A stretch of 64,000 nt of DNA from DATKRB01 sp035532415 (GTDB taxonomy: Bacteria; Actinomycetota; Acidimicrobiia; Acidimicrobiales; RAAP-2), in assembly GCA_035532415.1 (NCBI GenBank), contig DATKRB010000018.1, positions 1 through 64,000 of the forward strand, in the 5' to 3' direction. Position 1 is the first letter of the stretch. Each line of letters opens with the position of its first letter. Positions 48,625 to 56,978 of this stretch are shown one piece after another. Made by a program: the position numbers and the translations under genes. Below the pieces are notes generated by a model that was not told where the DNA came from, searched no databases, and saw nothing but the letters and a program-made list of their open reading frames with translations.

Positions 48625-49850
48625 CCCCGGGCCGGCTCCGCCGGATCATGACCGCGCCCGTGCCGGGCCGTCCCCCCACCGTCTACCTCGACCACGCCGC
48701 CACCTCACCGCTCCGCCCCGAGGTGGCCGAGGCCATGGCGCCCTTCGGGGCCGAGCGGTTCGGCAATTCGTCGGGCGCCCACCATGTCGCCCGGGACGCC
48801 CGACGGGCGCTCGAGGAGGCGCGCGATCTCGTCGCCGAGTGCCTCGGAGCATCTCCGGGCGAGGTCGTCTTCACGTCGGGGGGAACCGAGGCGGCGAACC
48901 TCGCCATTCTCGGGACCCTGGCGGCCCGCCAGGAGGCCGGGCTTGCGGCCGGTGCGATCGTGTGCTCGGCCGTGGAGCACGCGGCCGTGCTCGAGTCCTG
49001 CCGGGCGGCCACCCGGGCCACCGCCCGCATCGCCGGCGTCGCGCCGGTGGAGCTGCGCGTGGCCCCGGTCGACGGGCAGGGGATCTTGGACCTCGAGGCA
49101 TTGGAGGACCTCCTCCGCGATGACGTGGGCCTCGTGTCGGTGATGCTCGCCAACAACGAGGTCGGCACGGTCCAGCTGATCGGCGAGGTGGTCGGCGCCG
49201 TCGCCCGGGCGGCTCCGGGAGCCGCGGTGCACACGGACGCGGTGCAGGCCGCCTCCTACCTGAACGTGGCGGAGCTGGCGCGGGGTGCCGATCTCCTCTC
49301 GGTGAGCGGGCACAAGCTGGGAGGGCCCAAGGGGGTGGGCGCCCTGGTGGTCCGGGAGCGGGTGAGGGTCGACCCGATCGTGCACGGCGGTGGTCAGGAA
49401 CGCGATCGCCGCAGCGGCACCCACGACGTGGCCGGCGCGGTCGGGCTCGCCGCGGCCCTGAGGGCCGTGGCCGCGTCCCGCCGGGAGGAGTCGGCCCGGG
49501 TGGGCGCGTTGCGGGACCGGCTCGCCGCCGCACTCGTCGCGGGCCTGCCCGGCACCGTCCGCTCCGTCGACTCGGCGCGGTCGCTGCCCGGCCACTGCCA
49601 TCTGCGCTTCGACGGCGTCGAGCAGGAGGAGCTGCTGGTCCTGCTCGACGAGCGCGGCGTCTGCGCGTCGGCGGGGTCGGCCTGCGCCAGCGGGGCGCTC
49701 GAGCGCAGCCACGTGCTGGCCGCCATGGGAGTGCCGGCCGGCCAGGCCCGTGGCGCCGTGCGCTTCACCCTCGGCCACTCCACCGGACCGCCCGACATCG
49801 AGCGAGCGGTGTCGGCGGTGACCGACGCCGTCGCCCTCCTGCGAGGCTGA
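48621..49850 (+). CDS. Cysteine desulfurase (NifS/IscS type)
   Basis: A 409-residue PLP enzyme that takes sulfur from L-cysteine. YLDHAATSPL is the N-terminal block, TSGGTEAANLAI binds PLP phosphate, ANNEVGTVQ follows, and the Schiff-base Lys lies in SVSGHKLGGPKG. The persulfide Cys is in CASAGSACASG. The next gene, mnmA, is 12 bp away and needs this sulfur for tRNA 2-thiouridine, so the pair is functional. ATG at 48621 overlaps the previous stop; ATG at 48648, closer to the conserved block, is an alternative. Confidence 0.92.
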   Translation: MTPGRLRRIMTAPVPGRPPTVYLDHAATSPLRPEVAEAMAPFGAERFGNSSGAHHVARDARRALEEARDLVAECLGASPGEVVFTSGGTEAANLAILGTLAARQEAGLAAGAIVCSAVEHAAVLESCRAATRATARIAGVAPVELRVAPVDGQGILDLEALEDLLRDDVGLVSVMLANNEVGTVQLIGEVVGAVARAAPGAAVHTDAVQAASYLNVAELARGADLLSVSGHKLGGPKGVGALVVRERVRVDPIVHGGGQERDRRSGTHDVAGAVGLAAALRAVAASRREESARVGALRDRLAAALVAGLPGTVRSVDSARSLPGHCHLRFDGVEQEELLVLLDERGVCASAGSACASGALERSHVLAAMGVPAGQARGAVRFTLGHSTGPPDIERAVSAVTDAVALLRG

Positions 49851-49856
49851 CAGAAT
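49851..49856 (+). promoter_or_regulatory. -10-like box (CAGAAT) of mnmA
   Basis: CAGAAT lies 6 nt before the mnmA GTG, directly after the desulfurase stop. It may give a leaderless mnmA transcript besides operon read-through. Confidence 0.35.
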
Positions 49857-49862
49857 CTCCCC

Positions 49863-50939
49863 GTGCGAGTGCTGGTGGCCATGTCGGGAGGGGTGGACTC
49901 GTCCGTGGCCGCCGCCCTGCTGGTGGAGCAGGGCCATGAGGTCGTCGGGGCCACGCTGAAGCTCTGGGGCGGACCGTCGGACTCGGGCTGCTGCTCGGTG
50001 GCCGACGTGGAGGACGCCCGCCGTGTGGCCGACCATCTCGGGATCGTCCACCATGTCTTCAACCTCACCGAGGACTTCGCGGCGGCGGTGGTCGATCCCT
50101 ACGTGGCTTCCCACGGGGAGGGCCGGACGCCGAACCCCTGCATCGAATGCAACCGCCACATCAAGTTCGACCGGCTCCTCGGCCGGGCCGTCCGGCTCGG
50201 TCATGACGCGTTGGCCACCGGGCACCACGCCCGGGTGGCGGCGCTCGCCGGCGGGCGGTACCGCCTGCGGCGCGGGGTGGACGGTCCGAAGGACCAGTCC
50301 TACGTCCTGTCGATGTTGGGGCAGGACCAGCTCGCTCGCCTGCTCATGCCGGTCGGGGAGATCACCAAGTCGAAGGTTCGTTCCCTGGCGGCCGCCCTCG
50401 GCCTGAGGACCGCGGCCAAGCCCGACAGCCAGGACGTCTGCTTCATTCACGGTGCCGAGGGTCGTCAGGGCTTCCTGTCCCGGCGGCTGGCGCTGCACGG
50501 AGGGACGGTCGTGGAGGGTCGGACCGGGTCGACCGTGGGGACGGTCGACGCGGTGGAGCTCGTCACCGTCGGTCAGCGCCGGGGCATGGGCCACGGGGAC
50601 GACGGCAAGCGACGGTACGTGGTGGCGGTCGACGTCGCCCGCCGTCGGGTCGTCGTAGGGGGCGACGACGCGGTGCGCACCGGCGAAGTCACGCTCGAGC
50701 CCGGTTCCCTGACCTGGGTGGACGGGCCGATGGCGGATGGCGGGCGGGCGATCGCCCAGGTGAGCGCCCACGGCCGGCCGGCCGGCTGCACGCTCGAGCA
50801 CGGGCCCGGCGCCACGGTCGTGCACTTCGACGAGCGCCAGCGGCTCGTGGCCCCCGGCCAGACGGTCGCGCTGTACGACGCCGACGAGCCCGATTCGGTG
50901 GCCGGTGCCGGGATCGCCGCCCTCGGCCGTGCCCGGTAG
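49863..50939 (+). CDS. mnmA: tRNA-specific 2-thiouridylase MnmA
   Basis: A 358-residue enzyme that thiolates U34 of tRNA-Lys, -Glu and -Gln. The PP-loop SGGVDSSVAAALL is at 8-20. The catalytic cysteines are Cys93 in NPCIECN and Cys193 in DVCFIHG. The C-terminal barrel contains GTVDAVELVTVGQRRGMG. GTG start at 49863. Sulfur comes from the upstream desulfurase. The end overlaps the ligA start by a few codons. Confidence 0.96.
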   Translation: MRVLVAMSGGVDSSVAAALLVEQGHEVVGATLKLWGGPSDSGCCSVADVEDARRVADHLGIVHHVFNLTEDFAAAVVDPYVASHGEGRTPNPCIECNRHIKFDRLLGRAVRLGHDALATGHHARVAALAGGRYRLRRGVDGPKDQSYVLSMLGQDQLARLLMPVGEITKSKVRSLAAALGLRTAAKPDSQDVCFIHGAEGRQGFLSRRLALHGGTVVEGRTGSTVGTVDAVELVTVGQRRGMGHGDDGKRRYVVAVDVARRRVVVGGDDAVRTGEVTLEPGSLTWVDGPMADGGRAIAQVSAHGRPAGCTLEHGPGATVVHFDERQRLVAPGQTVALYDADEPDSVAGAGIAALGRAR

Positions 50940-53112
50940 GGACGCCGGCGGCGACCAGTCGGCGCGGGCGGAAGAGCTCCGTGCCCTGATCGCCCACCAC
51001 GACGAGCGGTACTACTCGCTCGACGATCCCGAGATCCCCGACGCCGAGTACGACGAGCTCGTCCGCGAGCTGCGACGGATCGAGTCCGAGCAGCCCGAGC
51101 TGGTGATCGCCGGCTCGCCGACCCGGACCGTGGGCGGTGCCCCGTCGGCCCTGTTCGCGGAAGTCCGCCACCGCGTGCCGATGATGAGCCTCGACAACGC
51201 GCTGACCGAGGAGGAGCTCGCCGCCTGGGCCGAGCGGCTGCGCCGGCTGCTGCCCGACGTCGACCTGGCCACGTTGGCGTTCTCCTGCGAGCCCAAGGTC
51301 GACGGGGTCGCCATGTCCCTCACCTACGTCGACGGCCGTTACCGGCAGGCGGCGACCCGGGGGGACGGGATCAGCGGTGAGGACGTGACGGCGAACGTGG
51401 CGACGGTGCCCACCGTTCCCCGGGAGCTGGCTCCGGACGCCGGGCCCTACCCGCACCACCTCGAGGTGCGCGGCGAGATCTACATGGCCACGGCCGCCTT
51501 CGCCGAGCTCAACGAGCGCCAGAGGCGGGCCGGCGAGAAGACGTTCGTGAACCCGCGCAACTCCGCGGCCGGATCGTTGCGCCAGAAGGACCCTGCAGCG
51601 ACGGCCGCCCGCCCCTTGGCCTTCTGGGCGTACCAGATCGGCGAGCTCGACGGGCTGCCCCCCGAGGCCGCGACCGGCCGTGCAGCGGGGGCCGCGACCG
51701 GCCTCAGCCCGGGGCCGGGGGCCGCGACCGGCCCGGCCTGGCCGCCCAGCCGCCAGAGCGAGGCCCTGGCCCGCCTCGCAGCGGCGGGCTTTCCGGTGAG
51801 CCCCGACGCCCGTACCGTGATCGGGATCGACGCGGCGTTCGCCCGCTGCCGCGAGCTGGCCGAGCACCGCCACGACCTGGCCTACGAGATCGACGGGGTG
51901 GTGGTGAAGGTGGACGTCCTGGCTTTGCACGACCGGCTCGGGTCCACCTCGAGGGCTCCCCGGTGGGCCATCGCCTTCAAATTCCCGCCGGAGGAGCGCA
52001 CGACCACGCTGCTCGGGATCGCGGTCTCCATCGGCCGGACCGGCCGGGCCACCCCCTTCGCCCGCCTCGACCCGGTGTTCGTCGGGGGGTCCACAGTCGG
52101 GCTGGCCACCCTCCACAACGAGGACCAGGTGCGTGCCAAGGACGTGCGGCCGGGGGACCTGGTGGTCGTCCGCAAGGCCGGGGACGTCATCCCCGAGGTC
52201 GTCGGTCCGGTGCTTCACGGTCCGGGGGTCCCGGCCCGCCGCCCGAGGCGCTGGCGGTTCCCGACCCGCTGCCCGTCGTGCGGCGGCCCGCTGGTGCGGC
52301 TCGAGGGAGAGAGCGACACCTACTGCACCAACATCGACTGTCCGGCGCAGCGGGTCCAGAGGATCGTGCACTTCGGATCGCGCGCGGCCATGGACGTCGA
52401 GGGGCTGGGCGAGCAACGGGTGGTCCAGCTCGTGGACGAGGGACTGGTGACCGACCCCGCAGACCTCTTCGCGCTGGTGCCCGCGCAGCTGGCCGGCCTG
52501 GAGGGTCTGGGCTCCATCTCCGCCGCCAACCTCGTCAACGCGATCGAGGCGTCCAAGGCCAAGCCGCTCAGTCGCCTGCTGGTGGCCCTCGGGATCCGCC
52601 ATGTCGGCCCGGCGGCGGGCCGGGCGCTCGCCTCGAGCTTCGGATCGCTCGACGCGGTCCGTGCCGCCTCCCCCGAAGCCCTGGCCGAGGTGGACGGGAT
52701 CGGCTCCATCATCGCCGACAGCATCGTGGAGTTCTTCGCCAACCCGGCCAACGCGGTGGTGCTCGACCGGCTGGGCAGGGCCGGGGTCAACATGGAGGAG
52801 CCCGGTGTCGCCGCCCGGACCGGGACCGGGGAGGCGGTCCCCGCGCCAGCCGTTCCATTGTCACTGACCTTGCAGGGCAAATCGGTGGTCGTCACCGGAG
52901 CGCTCCCGGGTTACACGCGCGAGGAGGCGGAGGAGGCCATCGTGTCCCGCGGGGGCAAGTCGCCCGGCACCGTCTCCAAGAAGACCTTCGCCGTGGTGGT
53001 GGGATCGGCGCCCGGCGTCTCCAAGCTGGCGAAAGCCGAGACGCTCGACGTCCCGATCGTCGTTGCCGAGGCCTTTGAGGAGCTGCTCCGGACGGGGGAA
53101 CTGCCTGCTTGA
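50929..53112 (+). CDS. ligA: NAD-dependent DNA ligase LigA
   Basis: A roughly 727-residue replicative DNA ligase. The N-terminal Ia domain (HHDERYYSLDDPEIPDAEYD) binds NMN, and the adenylation Lys123 lies in CEPKVDGVAMS. The OB fold, a Cys4 zinc finger (CPSCGG then YCTNIDCPAQ), helix-hairpin-helix repeats (IGIRHVGP-like motifs) and a C-terminal BRCT domain (VVVTGALPGYTREEAEEAI) follow. A 30-residue insert with repeated AATG motifs sits near residue 245-270, encoded by three copies of a 14-bp sequence. GTG 50929 or GTG 50905 may start translation, both overlapping mnmA. Confidence 0.95.
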   Translation: MPGRDAGGDQSARAEELRALIAHHDERYYSLDDPEIPDAEYDELVRELRRIESEQPELVIAGSPTRTVGGAPSALFAEVRHRVPMMSLDNALTEEELAAWAERLRRLLPDVDLATLAFSCEPKVDGVAMSLTYVDGRYRQAATRGDGISGEDVTANVATVPTVPRELAPDAGPYPHHLEVRGEIYMATAAFAELNERQRRAGEKTFVNPRNSAAGSLRQKDPAATAARPLAFWAYQIGELDGLPPEAATGRAAGAATGLSPGPGAATGPAWPPSRQSEALARLAAAGFPVSPDARTVIGIDAAFARCRELAEHRHDLAYEIDGVVVKVDVLALHDRLGSTSRAPRWAIAFKFPPEERTTTLLGIAVSIGRTGRATPFARLDPVFVGGSTVGLATLHNEDQVRAKDVRPGDLVVVRKAGDVIPEVVGPVLHGPGVPARRPRRWRFPTRCPSCGGPLVRLEGESDTYCTNIDCPAQRVQRIVHFGSRAAMDVEGLGEQRVVQLVDEGLVTDPADLFALVPAQLAGLEGLGSISAANLVNAIEASKAKPLSRLLVALGIRHVGPAAGRALASSFGSLDAVRAASPEALAEVDGIGSIIADSIVEFFANPANAVVLDRLGRAGVNMEEPGVAARTGTGEAVPAPAVPLSLTLQGKSVVVTGALPGYTREEAEEAIVSRGGKSPGTVSKKTFAVVVGSAPGVSKLAKAETLDVPIVVAEAFEELLRTGELPA
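51666..51733 (+). repeat. In-frame 14-bp repeat in ligA (three copies)
   Basis: GGCCGCGACCGGCC occurs at 51666-51679, 51690-51703 and 51720-51733. The spacings of 24 and 30 bp keep the frame, and the copies encode a repeated Ala-Ala-Thr-Gly motif at a surface loop position between conserved adenylation motifs. Confidence 0.8.
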
Positions 53113-53232
53113 GCCGCGGGGCCAGGCCCCGGGGCGGAGGGTCGAACAACCTGGTGGGAAGGGTGCACTTGCCGTGGTCGGGCACGTGTCCCCGGCAACC
53201 CCCGGCGTCCCCGCTAGCCTTGGGCTGCTTCG

Positions 53233-55389
53233 ATGCCCCTCATCTCCGACTCCATCGGCCGGGTCCTCGGGAAGCGGTACCGGTTGGTCTCCGCCCTGGG
53301 CACCGGCGCGTCTGCGCACGTCTTTCTGGCCGAGGACGTGTCGTTGCAGCGCCATGTCGCGGTGAAGGTGCTCCAACCGGGGCTGGCCACGGACGAGTCG
53401 TTCCTCAAGCGGTTCCGCGCCGAGGCGCGCTCGGTGGCGTCCCTCAACCACCCCCACGTCCTGCGGGTCTTCGACTGGGGCGAGGATGCCGACGGGCCCT
53501 ACCTGGTGCTCGAGTACCTCGGCGGCGGCAGCCTGCGGGACGTGCTCGACCACCGGGTGCACCTCAGCCACGCACAGGCGGCCCGGCTCGGCGTCGAGGC
53601 GGCGCAGGGTCTGGCGTACGCCCATGCCCGGGGCCTGGTGCACCGTGACGTCAAGCCGGCGAACCTGCTCTTTGACGAGGAGGGACGGGTGCGGATCGCC
53701 GATTTCGGGGTGGCTCGCGCCCTTGCCGAGGCCTCCTGGACGGAGCCGGTGGGCGCGATCGTCGGGACGGCCCGGTACGCGTCACCCGAGCAGGCGGAAG
53801 GGCGCAGTGTCGACGGGCGGGCCGACGTCTACTCGCTCGCCCTGGTGCTGTACGAGGCGGTGACCGGCGTCGTCCCGTTCGTGGCCGACACCACGGTGGG
53901 CACCCTCATGGCCCGGGTCGGCCAACCCCTGCCCTCGCACCGGCTCCTCGGCCCGCTCGACGCAGTGCTGGCCCGGGCCGCCGCGCCCGACGCCGAAGCC
54001 CGTCTCAACGCCACGCAGCTCGCAGCCCGGCTGGAGGCGGTGGCCACCGGACTGGCGGCACCGGACCCCCTGCCGCTGCAGAGGACGGCCGGGTCGGGGC
54101 CGGGTTCTCCGGCCTCGGGGTCGGGCTTCGCCCCCCAGCGTGCCGGCCGCGACCTCACGGCCATCGGGATGATCGACCCCGGGTCGAGCGCGCCGGTCGC
54201 CGAGGACGGGTCGAGCGCGCCGGCCGCCGAGGACGGGCCGAACGCGCCGGTCGCCGAGGACGGGCCGCGCGCGTCGGCCGCCGAGGACGGGCCGACCACC
54301 CGGGTCGCCGCGGGCGTGGCGGGCATGACGGCGGCCAACCTGCCCACCGCCCGCGCCGGCCCTGGCGTCGTCTTCGACCACGAGGCGATGATCGGATCGC
54401 CCCCGGACGCATCGGGTGCGCCCGGAACGCCGAGGGGCTCGGGGGTAGCGGTGTTACCCGGACCCCCTCCCATCGTCCGCCGGAAGCGCCGTCACCCGTG
54501 GCGCTGGGTCATCGTGGCGGCGGCGGTGGCCGCCCTGGTGGCCGCCGGCCTGCTGACCGCCTGGCAGGAGCAGGCCTTCACCCCGAGCGACCCCGTGCCG
54601 GCGCTGGCCGGGATGACCGTCGAGCAAGCGCACCACGCCCTGGCAGCCGGCCATTTCAACCTCAGGGTCGGCCCACCCGTCTACTCGATCTCGCTCGCAC
54701 AGGGCTTGATCGTCAGTCAGCAGCCGAGCCCCAAGTCATCGTTGAAGCAAGGCAGCACCGTGCACGTCGTGGCCTCCAAGGGACCGCCGTCGGTGCAGGT
54801 GCCGTCGCTCGCCGGCGTCGACTGCGACGTCGCCACCAGACTGCTCGCCGGGTTCCACCTGAAGGCCAGCTGCCCCGCCCTGTCCGCGTACAGCTCCTCC
54901 ATCCCCAGCGGCCAGGTGCTCAACTGGTCCTACAACAACCAGCTCAACCCGCCGTCCGCCCCCTACGGCGCCACCATCCTCGTCGCCGTCTCCAAGGGCC
55001 CTCCCCCCGTCCCGATCCCCAGTGGCCTGGCGGGCGGGACCTTCGCCGCCGCGCAGACGGCGTTGCAGGGACTCGGCTTCTCGGTGACCCAGGCCCAGGA
55101 GAACTCCACCCAGTACCCGGCCGGACAGGTCACCCGGACCAGCCCGGCCGCCGGGGTGCCGGCGCCGGTCGGCTCCCCGGTCACCGTGTACGTGTCGCAG
55201 GGACCGCCGGTGGTGGCCGTCCCCGACGTGACCGACAGCAGCGTCGCCCAGGCGACGGCCGCCCTGCAGGCCGCGGGTCTCGGTGTCGGTCAGGTCTTCG
55301 GTCCGCCCGGCGGAAAGGTGTTCACGACCGTCCCTGCGGCCGGCCAGCAGCTGCCGCAGGGGCAGACCGTCAACCTGTACACCAAATGA
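53233..55389 (+). CDS. Ser/Thr protein kinase with four PASTA domains (PknB type)
   Basis: A 718-residue receptor kinase. The kinase domain (residues 13-275) has the glycine loop GTGASAHV, Lys in HVAVKVL, HRDVKPAN, DFGVA and a GTARYASPEQAEG activation segment. A disordered linker with four 9-residue repeats (SSAPVAEDG-like) lies near 318-353. A transmembrane helix (WVIVAAAVAALVAAGLL) is near residue 425, then four extracellular PASTA units bind peptidoglycan or lipid II. Such kinases tune cell-wall growth and division. TAGCCT lies 12 nt before the ATG. Not adjacent to division genes, unlike the classical pknB. Confidence 0.93.
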   Translation: MPLISDSIGRVLGKRYRLVSALGTGASAHVFLAEDVSLQRHVAVKVLQPGLATDESFLKRFRAEARSVASLNHPHVLRVFDWGEDADGPYLVLEYLGGGSLRDVLDHRVHLSHAQAARLGVEAAQGLAYAHARGLVHRDVKPANLLFDEEGRVRIADFGVARALAEASWTEPVGAIVGTARYASPEQAEGRSVDGRADVYSLALVLYEAVTGVVPFVADTTVGTLMARVGQPLPSHRLLGPLDAVLARAAAPDAEARLNATQLAARLEAVATGLAAPDPLPLQRTAGSGPGSPASGSGFAPQRAGRDLTAIGMIDPGSSAPVAEDGSSAPAAEDGPNAPVAEDGPRASAAEDGPTTRVAAGVAGMTAANLPTARAGPGVVFDHEAMIGSPPDASGAPGTPRGSGVAVLPGPPPIVRRKRRHPWRWVIVAAAVAALVAAGLLTAWQEQAFTPSDPVPALAGMTVEQAHHALAAGHFNLRVGPPVYSISLAQGLIVSQQPSPKSSLKQGSTVHVVASKGPPSVQVPSLAGVDCDVATRLLAGFHLKASCPALSAYSSSIPSGQVLNWSYNNQLNPPSAPYGATILVAVSKGPPPVPIPSGLAGGTFAAAQTALQGLGFSVTQAQENSTQYPAGQVTRTSPAAGVPAPVGSPVTVYVSQGPPVVAVPDVTDSSVAQATAALQAAGLGVGQVFGPPGGKVFTTVPAAGQQLPQGQTVNLYTK
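54184..54291 (+). repeat. 27-bp tandem repeat x4 in kinase linker
   Basis: Four consecutive 27-bp units (54184-54210, 54211-54237, 54238-54264, 54265-54291) encode SSAPVAEDG, SSAPAAEDG, PNAPVAEDG and PRASAAEDG in the cytoplasmic linker. Unit number may vary between strains. Confidence 0.9.
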
Positions 55390-55419
55390 CCGTGCACCTC
55401 CATTGAGCCGGCACCCGAG

Positions 55420-55770
55420 ATGACCGAGACCGTTCCCGGGGGTCCCGTCGCCGGCGGGGCGCTCTTCGGTCGGCGCACGGACTGCGATCTCTGCGAGGCG
55501 GCCCAGATCACCCCGTGGCACTACCAGGACGAGATCTGCTGGGTGGCCGACTGCGAGATCTGCGACGTGCCGATGGTGGTCTGGCGGGAGCACGGTCGTG
55601 AGCCGCCCGAGGCGGCCCTTCGGCACATGCTGGCGCAACTGGGGCAGGTCGCCGACGAGCGCTTCGGCCAGGGTGGCTGGTCCGTCGACCGGGTGATGCG
55701 CCAGATCCCGGACCACTTCCACGCCCATGGGCGCGATCCGCAATGGTGGTTCCGCCGCTTCGGTGGTTGA
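55420..55770 (+). CDS. Small Cys-pair protein, HIT-like, unrecognised
   Basis: A 116-residue soluble protein. CDLCEAAQITPWHYQDE and ADCEICDVPMVVWREHG each hold a Cys-x-x-Cys pair, likely a zinc site. The WREHG then HMLAQL order recalls the HIT fold, with the strand before the histidine triad, but no His-x-His-x-His is present. The tail DHFHAHGRDPQWWFRRF is aromatic and basic. It follows the kinase gene by 30 bp on the same strand, so it may be co-transcribed. I cannot name a function. Confidence 0.7.
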   Translation: MTETVPGGPVAGGALFGRRTDCDLCEAAQITPWHYQDEICWVADCEICDVPMVVWREHGREPPEAALRHMLAQLGQVADERFGQGGWSVDRVMRQIPDHFHAHGRDPQWWFRRFGG

Positions 55771-55804
55771 ACCGGTGGTCTCGCCGGTGGTCGAGCCGGT
55801 GATC

Positions 55805-55860
55805 GATCCTTTGACCGCCGGGACCGGACCGGCCGATCCCTTGGCCGCCGGGACCGGGCC
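55805..55860. repeat. Imperfect direct repeat, about 26-30 bp x2
   Basis: Two adjacent units, 55805-55834 and 55835-55860, share GCCGGGACCGG and differ at three positions. They lie in the gap before the SDR gene. Nothing else is recognisable in this 139-bp gap. Confidence 0.6.
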
Positions 55861-55909
55861 ACTAGCCTGAGGGCCCCGTACGACAGGGACCGAATGGGAG
55901 TGGAACGCC

Positions 55910-56788
55910 ATGGGAGCACTTCACGGGCGGGTGGCCGTCATCACCGGCGCAGGGCGCGGGATCGGCCGTGAGCACGCCCTGCTCTTCGCCGCCGAAGGTG
56001 CAAAGGTGGTCGTGAACGACGTGGGCGGGGCGATGGACGGCTCCGGTGACGACCGGACCCCGGCCGAGCAGGTGGTGGCCGAGATCGCGGACCTCGGCGG
56101 TGAGGCGATCGCCAACTCCGACGACGTGGCGGACTGGGACGGGGGCAAGCGGCTGGTCGATTCGGCGATCGAGGCGTTCGGCGATCTGCACGTGCTGGTC
56201 AACAACGCCGGCATCCTGCGCGACCGGGTCCTGGTCAACATGACCGAGTCGGAATGGGACAGTGTCGTCCGCGTCCACCTGAAGGGCCATTTCGTCCCGA
56301 CGCGCCACGCTGCCGCGTACTGGAGAGAGCGGACCAAGGGGGGCCACGAGGTGAAGGCGGCGGTGGTCAACACGTCGTCGACGTCGGGGCTTCTCGGGAA
56401 CCCCGGACAGTCCAACTACGGCGCGGCCAAGGCCGGCATCGGCGCGTTCACGGTGATCATCGCCCAGGAGCTGATCCGCTACGGGGTGAGGGTCAACGCC
56501 ATCGCCCCGGCGGCCCGGACCCGGATGACCGAGTCGACGCCGGGGCTCTCGGAGATCGTGGCGGCTCCCCGCAACGGGAGTCAGTTCGACGTGTGGGACC
56601 CGGCGAACGTCTCGCCTCTGGTCGCCTACCTGTCCACGGAGGACTGCACCGCCAACGGGCGGGTCTTCTTCGTGCAGGGCGGCACCATTCAGACGTTTCA
56701 GAACTGGACGCTGACGGACCGGATCGAGAGACCGGACCGCTGGACGGTGGACGAGCTGCGCCGGGAGATGTCGAAGCTGGGCGCCTGA
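55910..56788 (+). CDS. Short-chain dehydrogenase (HSD17B4-like type)
   Basis: A 292-residue SDR. TGAGRGIGREHA is the cofactor motif, and VVVNDVGGAMDGSGDD after strand 2 is typical of the peroxisomal-type 3-hydroxyacyl-CoA dehydrogenase group. VNNAG, the Ser in VNTSSTSG and Tyr/Lys in YGAAK are the catalytic set. The C-terminal 60 residues are longer than in minimal SDRs. A role in acyl-CoA or steroid side-chain oxidation is plausible. GGGAGTGG lies 9 bp upstream of the ATG. Confidence 0.88.
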   Translation: MGALHGRVAVITGAGRGIGREHALLFAAEGAKVVVNDVGGAMDGSGDDRTPAEQVVAEIADLGGEAIANSDDVADWDGGKRLVDSAIEAFGDLHVLVNNAGILRDRVLVNMTESEWDSVVRVHLKGHFVPTRHAAAYWRERTKGGHEVKAAVVNTSSTSGLLGNPGQSNYGAAKAGIGAFTVIIAQELIRYGVRVNAIAPAARTRMTESTPGLSEIVAAPRNGSQFDVWDPANVSPLVAYLSTEDCTANGRVFFVQGGTIQTFQNWTLTDRIERPDRWTVDELRREMSKLGA

Positions 56789-56831
56789 CGAATCCGTGCG
56801 GTCTGCGCCCCCGGCGCGATCTCTGCGGTCT

Positions 56832-56955
56832 GCGCTGCCCGCGGTGCCTCGCTGCCAGCGCTGCCTGCGCGGCCAGCGGTGCCTGCGGTGCCTGCGCGGC
56901 CAGCGGTGCCAGCGGTGCCCGCGGTGCCTGCGCGGCCAGCGGCGCCAGCGGCGAC
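56832..56955. repeat. 9-bp minisatellite between convergent genes
   Basis: Degenerate GCGGTGCCT-like 9-mers fill this gap. The 18-bp block TGCCTGCGCGGCCAGCGG recurs exactly at 56862, 56889 and 56925, 27 and 36 bp apart, multiples of nine. The array lies between the SDR and the sugar-transferase stops. A 9-bp period is compatible with former coding sequence, but no start or conserved protein is seen. Confidence 0.8.
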
Positions 56956-56978
56956 CGATCGAGCGGGCCGACCCAGCC

